Shown in pieces: positions 6,139 to 10,116 of a stretch of DNA of 10,116 bases (within the stretch, counting starts at the first letter, position 1; every line of letters starts with the position of its first letter). The notes beneath the pieces were generated by a model, which ran no database searches, was not told the DNA's origin, and saw only the letters and a list, made by a program, of their open reading frames with translations. This DNA is from a bacterium (GTDB taxonomy: Bacteria > Patescibacteriota > Minisyncoccia > CAIUEV01 > JAHKAQ01): contig JAGYOS010000038.1 in assembly GCA_018399475.1 (NCBI GenBank), forward strand, positions 1-10,116. The letters are read 5' to 3'. The translations under genes were made by a program, and so were the position numbers.

Positions 6139-8505
6139 TTAAAGCAATTTTTTAACTTTAATTGCATTTTTTACAAGCTTTTTATATTTAGCAAGATTAA
6201 TTTTGGTTTTTAATGAGTATTCAGCCAATTCCGAACCTAAAGATATCCCTTGGCTTGTTTTATATTTTCTGATTTCGTCAATGGCGTCAATAGCCTTTTG
6301 AAAATCTTTAGTATTGAGAGCTGATTTGACTTTTATCTTTTCAGGCCAAGAGCTTAAATGAATACTTTTTACCCTCTCTATTTTTTTGAATAAATCTTGG
6401 TAAATTTCTTCAGTTATAAAAGGCAATAGGGGAGCATACATCTTTAAAATAGCCAGAAAAACGTTAAAAAGAGTAAATTGAGAGGCTGTCTTTGATCTTC
6501 CAGCCTTGCCGTTTAAACGATATTTAACAAGTTCAATATAATAATCGGCAAACTTGGACCAGAAAAAAGCATCCAACTCGTTTTTAGCTTTAGCGTAATC
6601 ATAACTTTCAAAAGCTTCGGTAACTTTTTCAATTGTCAGGTTTAATTCTTTAATTATCCAAAAATCGGCATGTTCCAAGCCCTGAGGCGTTTTACCGGCT
6701 TTAAAATTGTAATCTTCTGAATTGATCGCCAGAAATCTCCCCACGTTCCAAAGTTTGGTAGTGGTTCTCCTTCCCTTTTTTATCTCCTTGGAATTAAATC
6801 TTAAATTTTGTCCCAAAGAAGCACCGGTGGCCCAATACCTGATGGCGTCGGCCCCCCAATCGTTTAGTAACCTGTCCGAGGGAACATAATTATTAAGCCT
6901 TTTGGATATTTTTCTGCCTTGCTCATCTTGTCCATGTCCGGAGACCATAACATTTTTAAAAGGCGGTTTTCCAAAATGGTAATGGCTTTTAACGATAGAG
7001 TAAAAATCCCAAGTTCTGATTATCTCAAAAGCATTCGGCCTGAGGCTGACGGGAAATATTTTTTCTTTGATTTCTTTTTTCCCGGCTAATTCTTTTATTA
7101 AAAAGGGAGTGCAAGAAGATGTTGCCCAAGTTTCCAGGACATCGGTTTCAGGCTCAAATTTGTCGTGCCCGCAATGGGGGCATTTTTTAAGAGGAGGTTT
7201 ATCTTCGGTTGGGTTAACAGGTAAGTCTTTCTCTCTAGCGAAGATTGGAGTTTTACATTTAGCACAATACCAAAGAGGAAAAGGCGTTCCGTAATAACGC
7301 TGTCTTGAAACACACCAATCCCATTTTAAAGAATCAACCCATAAGCGATAATTCTTTTCCATCTCAGCCGGGTACCAATTTATTTTTTTTCCGTACTCAA
7401 ACCATTTTTTCTTAAGACCGGCAATTTTAATAAACCATTGCTTGCTTTGAATAAGTTCTACCGGCGTGCCACATCTTTCATGGACGTTCAATGAATGTTC
7501 TATTTCTTCTTGTTTGATTAAAGCTTTGCTTTTTTTTAAATCGGCAATAATTTCTCGGCGGGCGGTTTCTATTTTTAATCCTTGATATTTTCCACCAAGT
7601 TTATTTAAACGGCCATCTTTTCCAAGCAAAGCCTTGGTTTCCAGTTTGTCTGTCTTCCATTTGGCAAGATCTTCTTGGTCTCCCCAAGTACAAACCATCA
7701 TTATTCCCGTTCCTTTCTCCATAACAACTTCCGGACTTGTTTTTACGGGGACCCAATTTTTAAAAAGAGGGACCTGGACTTTCTTGCCGACTAAATCTAA
7801 GTATCTTTTATCTTTGGGGTTTACGTATAAAGCTACACAAGCCGGCAGGAGTTCCGGCCGGGTAGTCGCAATGGTTACTTTTTTATCTTTAATCTTGAAG
7901 CGGATATAATTCATTTTGGATTTTACCGTCTTATCTTCCAAATCGGCTTGGGCAATAGCTGTTTTACAAAACGGACACCATAAAATAGGGGATTTTTTTC
8001 TATAGAGAAAACCTTTTTTGTAAAGATCAATAATGGACCATTGAGAAACTTTTGTAGCCAAAGGACTAATAGTACTGTAAGTTTTGTTCCAATCTACTGA
8101 AATTCCCAGATTACACCATAGTTTTTTGTAATTCTGAGCGCCTTTTTGGGTTTCTTTTAGGCAAATCTTAATAAAATCCGAGCGTTTTATTTTTGATTTG
8201 TCTAATTTATATTTTTTTTCAACAAATCTTTCAGTAGGCAAACCGTTGTCATCAAAACCCATTGGGTAAAAAACATTAAAACCCCGCATTCTTTTATAAC
8301 GGACAATAAATTCTGCTTGAGCGTAAGACATAATATGCCCTACGTGAAGATGATCTGCCGAGACATAAGGCGGGGGAGTATCAACGGAAAAAAGAGGTTT
8401 TCGGCTGTTAGAATTAAAACTAAACAGTTTTTCCCGCTCCCAAAATTTTTTCCACTTTTCCTCTATTTGCTGGAATTTATATTTTTTGTCGAAAGGATTA
8501 GGCAT
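6139..8505 (-). CDS. valS: Valyl-tRNA synthetase, short archaeal-like form
   Basis: Charges tRNA-Val with valine and edits mischarged threonine; class Ia, cytoplasmic. At 788 residues it is shorter than E. coli ValRS (about 950) and ends just after the anticodon-binding helices, without the C-terminal coiled-coil arm. In order: TPPPYVSADHLHVGH with the HIGH-type motif HVGH at 54-57; FDDNGLPTERFVEKK; a CPFC zinc-knuckle-like pair near 178; the CP1 editing domain with ATTRPELLPA and GTGIMMVCTWGDQEDL; NVHERCGTPVE; DWCVSRQRYYGTPFPLWYC followed by CAKC and CPHC pairs; DVLETWATSSCTP; RTWDFYSIVKSHYHF; and the KMSKS position, which reads KISKR (532-536). The TPPPYVS opening, the SRQRYYG block and the TWATSS block point to ValRS rather than LeuRS or IleRS. 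ATG at 8505-8503 has no Shine-Dalgarno sequence. The gene is separated from its upstream neighbour by a terminator, so it needs its own promoter. Confidence 0.94.
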   Translation of the reverse strand: MPNPFDKKYKFQQIEEKWKKFWEREKLFSFNSNSRKPLFSVDTPPPYVSADHLHVGHIMSYAQAEFIVRYKRMRGFNVFYPMGFDDNGLPTERFVEKKYKLDKSKIKRSDFIKICLKETQKGAQNYKKLWCNLGISVDWNKTYSTISPLATKVSQWSIIDLYKKGFLYRKKSPILWCPFCKTAIAQADLEDKTVKSKMNYIRFKIKDKKVTIATTRPELLPACVALYVNPKDKRYLDLVGKKVQVPLFKNWVPVKTSPEVVMEKGTGIMMVCTWGDQEDLAKWKTDKLETKALLGKDGRLNKLGGKYQGLKIETARREIIADLKKSKALIKQEEIEHSLNVHERCGTPVELIQSKQWFIKIAGLKKKWFEYGKKINWYPAEMEKNYRLWVDSLKWDWCVSRQRYYGTPFPLWYCAKCKTPIFAREKDLPVNPTEDKPPLKKCPHCGHDKFEPETDVLETWATSSCTPFLIKELAGKKEIKEKIFPVSLRPNAFEIIRTWDFYSIVKSHYHFGKPPFKNVMVSGHGQDEQGRKISKRLNNYVPSDRLLNDWGADAIRYWATGASLGQNLRFNSKEIKKGRRTTTKLWNVGRFLAINSEDYNFKAGKTPQGLEHADFWIIKELNLTIEKVTEAFESYDYAKAKNELDAFFWSKFADYYIELVKYRLNGKAGRSKTASQFTLFNVFLAILKMYAPLLPFITEEIYQDLFKKIERVKSIHLSSWPEKIKVKSALNTKDFQKAIDAIDEIRKYKTSQGISLGSELAEYSLKTKINLAKYKKLVKNAIKVKKLL

Positions 8506-8550
8506 ATTGAAAGTTATAAGTTATGAAACCAAAAAGTTTTTAAAATAATG

Positions 8551-8667
8551 TGTCATCCCCGCGAAAGCGGGGATCCCGGAAAGTCTAGAAAAATTTTAAT
8601 AAGAAATCTTTTCTAGAAATACTGGTATTCACGCTTTCGCCTGCTTACCGGCAGACAGGTAGAGACA
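8551..8667. repeat. Composite palindromic intergenic repeat (REP/MITE-like)
   Basis: Three inverted repeats follow each other. (a) 8555-8574: ATCCCCGC, loop GAAA, GCGGGGAT, a perfect 8-bp stem. (b) 8584-8617: TCTAGAAAA and TTTTCTAGA, a perfect 9-bp stem with a 16-base AT loop. (c) 8640-8659: CCTGCTTACCGGCAGACAGG, an imperfect palindrome centred on CCGG. The whole is itself roughly palindromic: the right arm has CGCTTTCGC (8632-8640), matching GCGAAAGCG (8561-8569) of the left arm, and GAGACAA near the end loosely matches the complement of TGTCATC at the start. Unit (c) interrupts the right arm, as if inserted. The GC-rich stems stand out from the A/T-rich surroundings. The left arm resembles the TGTCAT-CCCGCGAAAGCGGG repeats that I recall from many bacterial genomes. 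Mobility is inferred, and no transposase is present. Confidence 0.75.
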
Positions 8668-8680
8668 ACGTAAAAATTAT

Positions 8681-8699
8681 AAATTTCAAATTTTAAATT
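8681..8699. repeat. AT-only direct repeat AAATTT/CAAATTT/TAAATT
   Basis: AAATTTCAAATTTTAAATT consists of three 6-7-base near-copies directly beside the palindromic element. It could be a small tandem repeat, a bent-DNA tract or just A/T-rich spacer. No coding potential is seen. Confidence 0.35.
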
Positions 8700-8739
8700 A
8701 ACAAAAAAACAAAAATCTGAATTTCATCAGCTTAATTTT

Positions 8740-8768
8740 ATTATAATAGCAGGATTATTAATTTTTAA
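8740..8768 (-). promoter_or_regulatory. valS: Candidate valS promoter
   Basis: On the minus strand TTAAAA (8768-8763, 4 of 6 matches to TTGACA) and a perfect TATAAT (8745-8740) are 17 bases apart. The site lies between the terminator of the upstream gene and valS, where a promoter is required. If used, the leader would be about 230 bases and would transcribe the palindromic repeat. A + strand TATAAT overlaps it at 8742-8747 but has no good -35 element. Confidence 0.4.
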
Positions 8769-8823
8769 CAGAGGGGGGCATTGTTTATTTAAAGTTTTAA
8801 GGAAGTGTCTAAATTAGAATAGA

Positions 8824-8860
8824 AACAAAAAGGGCTCCCACATTTTTCAATGGAGCCCTT
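8824..8860 (-). terminator. Rho-independent terminator of the 375-residue protein gene
   Basis: Reading the minus strand, AAGGGCTCC (8860-8852) and GGAGCCCTT (8838-8830) form a perfect 9-bp stem with a 13-base loop, followed by a T-run (TTTTTGTT with the end of the stem). It begins 29 bases after the TAA at 8892-8890. On the + strand the bases after the stem are A-rich, so it works in one direction only. It insulates valS from the upstream gene. Confidence 0.88.
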
Positions 8861-8889
8861 AGCGAAAAAAGTATAAAGAGACATTCTTT

Positions 8890-10017
8890 TTATTCTGGCA
8901 AGTTGAAAAAAACACCGGACCATTTTTTCCCACCTCTTTCAACCTTCTTTCCCAGTATCTGAATTCTATCTATCTCATCATCCTGCACTTTAAGAGACTG
9001 TTTTGTGTAATTGATTACATTAGGATGTTTAAGCGTTGGCTTAAAATCTACCCATCCCTCCAATGGTCTCTTCTTGCCCTTGAAATAAACTTTCAGATGA
9101 TACTTACCTTGAGGGCATTTAGCTTTATTACCGCTTTTTGATATCCGGCCAACAAATTTATTACCATCAGTGAAATTAATCTCAAACCTTTCCGTTTTTC
9201 CGGATAGCATTCTACGAAAATTGAGAAGAGCTTCTGTAATCCACATTTCACCCTCTTCAAGCGGACGAGGATTTTCTAAACGATACTGATGGCAATCATC
9301 CCTTGTAACACTCCCATCATCCCAATAAATAAGACGGAAGATCATTAGTTTTTTGCTACTAGGATAGTGATCTTCCACTTCTTTTTGGATAAAACGAACA
9401 CCCATGCAAGTTTTGACTTCGGCATATCCTTCATAAGTAACTACAAACTTTTTACCAAAACGATAAACGGGGTCATCTTGAAAGCCTTCGGGAAATACGA
9501 AGTCGCCAATAAGCTCTTCGTCCCCAATTGCGTAAAACCATGGTTGAAAGGGGCCACAGTTTACCGAACGAATAAACCCCTTAAGCTTTGCAAGTCTCTC
9601 TCCTTCCTCCGAATTGTTTCTTTCAACGAAAGCCGCCTTAGCATTTTCTAAAGTTTTCCATTCCGTGAAAGAACTAAGATTGTTAATATATTCGTAAAGA
9701 ACAATTCCATGCCTTTTTTCGGGAGGGTTTTTTATCTCTAGCACTTCTATGAAACCCCCGCATCCTGGTCCGTATCCACCGCCGGCGTATTTATGCTGGA
9801 CAACATTGTACCTAGAGTATCGACCATATACACCATGTGATATGCTTACCCGTCTGGTTGTGGGGATATCAACAGATTTTATATTATCAGCTAAAAAATG
9901 TTTAACATACTCTATATCATCTGGCCTGCAAATAAACTCAAGATGTTGTCCACCTCCCGTTTTAGCTTCTCCATAAGTACATACGCTAAAATCTTTATTT
10001 TTATTCTGATCATCCAT
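8890..10017 (-). CDS. Uncharacterised 375-residue soluble protein
   Basis: I do not recognise this family. There is no signal peptide and no membrane segment, so it is probably cytoplasmic. The N-terminal half contains VCTYGEAKTGGGQHLEFIC (residues 12-30), a Gly-rich stretch HKYAGGGYGPGCGGFIEVLEI (75-95) and NPPEKRHGIVLYEYINN. A middle part is rich in aromatic residues (FQPWFYAIGDEE, YRFGKKFVVTYEGYAEV, MIFRLIYWDDGSVTRDD). The C-terminal part is basic with alternating strand-like patterns (RFEINFTDGNKFVGRISKSG, GKYHLKVYFKGKKRPLEGWVDF). Seven cysteines are scattered, with no CxxC pair. The gene is monocistronic: a sigma70-like promoter at 10109-10081, AAAGGAGG 5 bases before the ATG, and an intrinsic terminator after the stop. 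This firm, uninterrupted setup argues for a real, expressed protein. It could be an accessory gene or a lineage-specific family; function is unknown. Confidence 0.85.
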   Translation of the reverse strand: MDDQNKNKDFSVCTYGEAKTGGGQHLEFICRPDDIEYVKHFLADNIKSVDIPTTRRVSISHGVYGRYSRYNVVQHKYAGGGYGPGCGGFIEVLEIKNPPEKRHGIVLYEYINNLSSFTEWKTLENAKAAFVERNNSEEGERLAKLKGFIRSVNCGPFQPWFYAIGDEELIGDFVFPEGFQDDPVYRFGKKFVVTYEGYAEVKTCMGVRFIQKEVEDHYPSSKKLMIFRLIYWDDGSVTRDDCHQYRLENPRPLEEGEMWITEALLNFRRMLSGKTERFEINFTDGNKFVGRISKSGNKAKCPQGKYHLKVYFKGKKRPLEGWVDFKPTLKHPNVINYTKQSLKVQDDEIDRIQILGKKVERGGKKWSGVFFNLPE

Positions 10018-10022
10018 AACTT

Positions 10023-10030
10023 CCTCCTTT
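10023..10030 (-). promoter_or_regulatory. Strong Shine-Dalgarno AAAGGAGG
   Basis: AAAGGAGG on the minus strand ends 5 bases before the ATG at 10017-10015. It is the best ribosome binding site in the window and fixes the start of the 375-residue protein. Most other genes here show a weak site or none. Confidence 0.88.
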
Positions 10031-10080
10031 TTAAATTTTTTGTAAGGTACTTAAAAACTAAACTAATTACAGAACTAAAA

Positions 10081-10109
10081 AGATTATCTAATCAAACTTA
10101 ATAAGTCAA
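10081..10109 (-). promoter_or_regulatory. Sigma70-like promoter of the 375-residue protein gene
   Basis: On the minus strand TTGACT (10109-10104, 5 of 6) and TAATCT (10086-10081, 4 of 6) are separated by exactly 17 bases. Transcription would start near 10074, giving a leader of about 57 bases that is A/T-rich and shows no obvious stable fold. No operator-like inverted repeat is evident. Confidence 0.65.
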
Positions 10110-10116
10110 TGTAAAA

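Larger units (their letters stand above)
8506..8889. other. Gene-free intergenic region between valS and the 375-residue protein gene
   Basis: These 384 bases contain no credible open reading frame on either strand. They hold the composite palindrome, the AT repeat, the candidate valS promoter and the terminator listed separately. The run GAGGGGGG at 8770-8778 looks like a ribosome binding site but is followed by no usable start. No tRNA or other structured RNA was recognised. Confidence 0.7.

Noticed and set aside
7067..7313. Short overlapping open frames on both strands within valS
   Set aside because: They overlap the conserved Cys-rich part of ValRS and have no recognisable domain or initiation signals.
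8555..8574. GC-rich hairpin as intrinsic terminator
   Set aside because: The stem is strong but no U-tract follows directly on either strand, and it belongs to a larger palindromic repeat.
8551..8667. CRISPR array
   Set aside because: The inverted repeats differ from each other and are not regularly spaced direct repeats with unique spacers; no cas gene is present.
8770..8790. GAGGGGGG as a ribosome binding site for a small + strand gene
   Set aside because: The only nearby start (TTG) leads to a stop after three codons.
9367..10101. Three + strand open frames opposite the 375-residue protein gene
   Set aside because: They lie antisense to a gene with promoter, Shine-Dalgarno and terminator, and show no support of their own.
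1..10116. Alternative genetic code with TGA as an amino acid
   Set aside because: All genes are full-length with TAA or TAG stops and no in-frame TGA needs recoding.

Overview
The window looks like ordinary chromosome of a low-GC, small-genome bacterium, most probably a member of the Candidate Phyla Radiation (Patescibacteria), perhaps the Parcubacteria side. This is inferred from several signs together. The seryl-tRNA synthetase has a variant motif 3 region. The valyl-tRNA synthetase is short and archaeal-like, without a C-terminal arm. Several genes have no recognisable Shine-Dalgarno sequence. There is also an extracytoplasmic VanW protein, a GT39-type membrane glycosyltransferase, and a GC-rich palindromic intergenic repeat in an otherwise AT-rich sequence. 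No 16S rRNA or other marker is present, so placement stays tentative. Stops used are TAA and TAG, and no gene needs TGA to be read as an amino acid.

Layout. The + strand carries the 3' part of serS (1-717, cut by the window edge), then an FtsQ-type POTRA membrane protein (823-1794). This meets, tail to tail with only 7 bases between the stops, a minus-strand cluster that reads right to left: small heat-shock protein (6054-5494), VanW-family envelope protein (5491-3611), GT39-type glycosyltransferase (3583-1802). The cluster has a good sigma70-like promoter (-35 6119-6124, -10 6096-6101, 17-base spacer). Its first two genes are 2 bases apart, and the last two are 27 bases apart. Upstream of it, also on the minus strand, is valS (8505-6139). 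A 384-base gene-free stretch (8506-8889) holds a composite palindromic repeat, an AT-rich repeat, a candidate valS promoter and an intrinsic terminator. That terminator belongs to the last gene, an unrecognised 375-residue protein (10017-8890). This gene is a self-contained unit with its own consensus-like promoter and a near-perfect Shine-Dalgarno sequence.

Functionally the window mixes translation (SerRS, ValRS), protein homeostasis (Hsp20) and cell-envelope or division work (FtsQ-like, VanW, GT39). The Hsp20-VanW-GT39 arrangement would let one promoter supply a cytoplasmic chaperone and two envelope proteins.

I see no convincing new multi-gene system, no CRISPR array, no transposase and no RNA gene. 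The points most worth a second look are the orphan 375-residue gene, the composite palindrome at 8551-8667, the overlapping ATG/GTG starts of the VanW gene, which sit on an A-rich slippery-looking run, and the KISKR variant of the KMSKS motif in ValRS.
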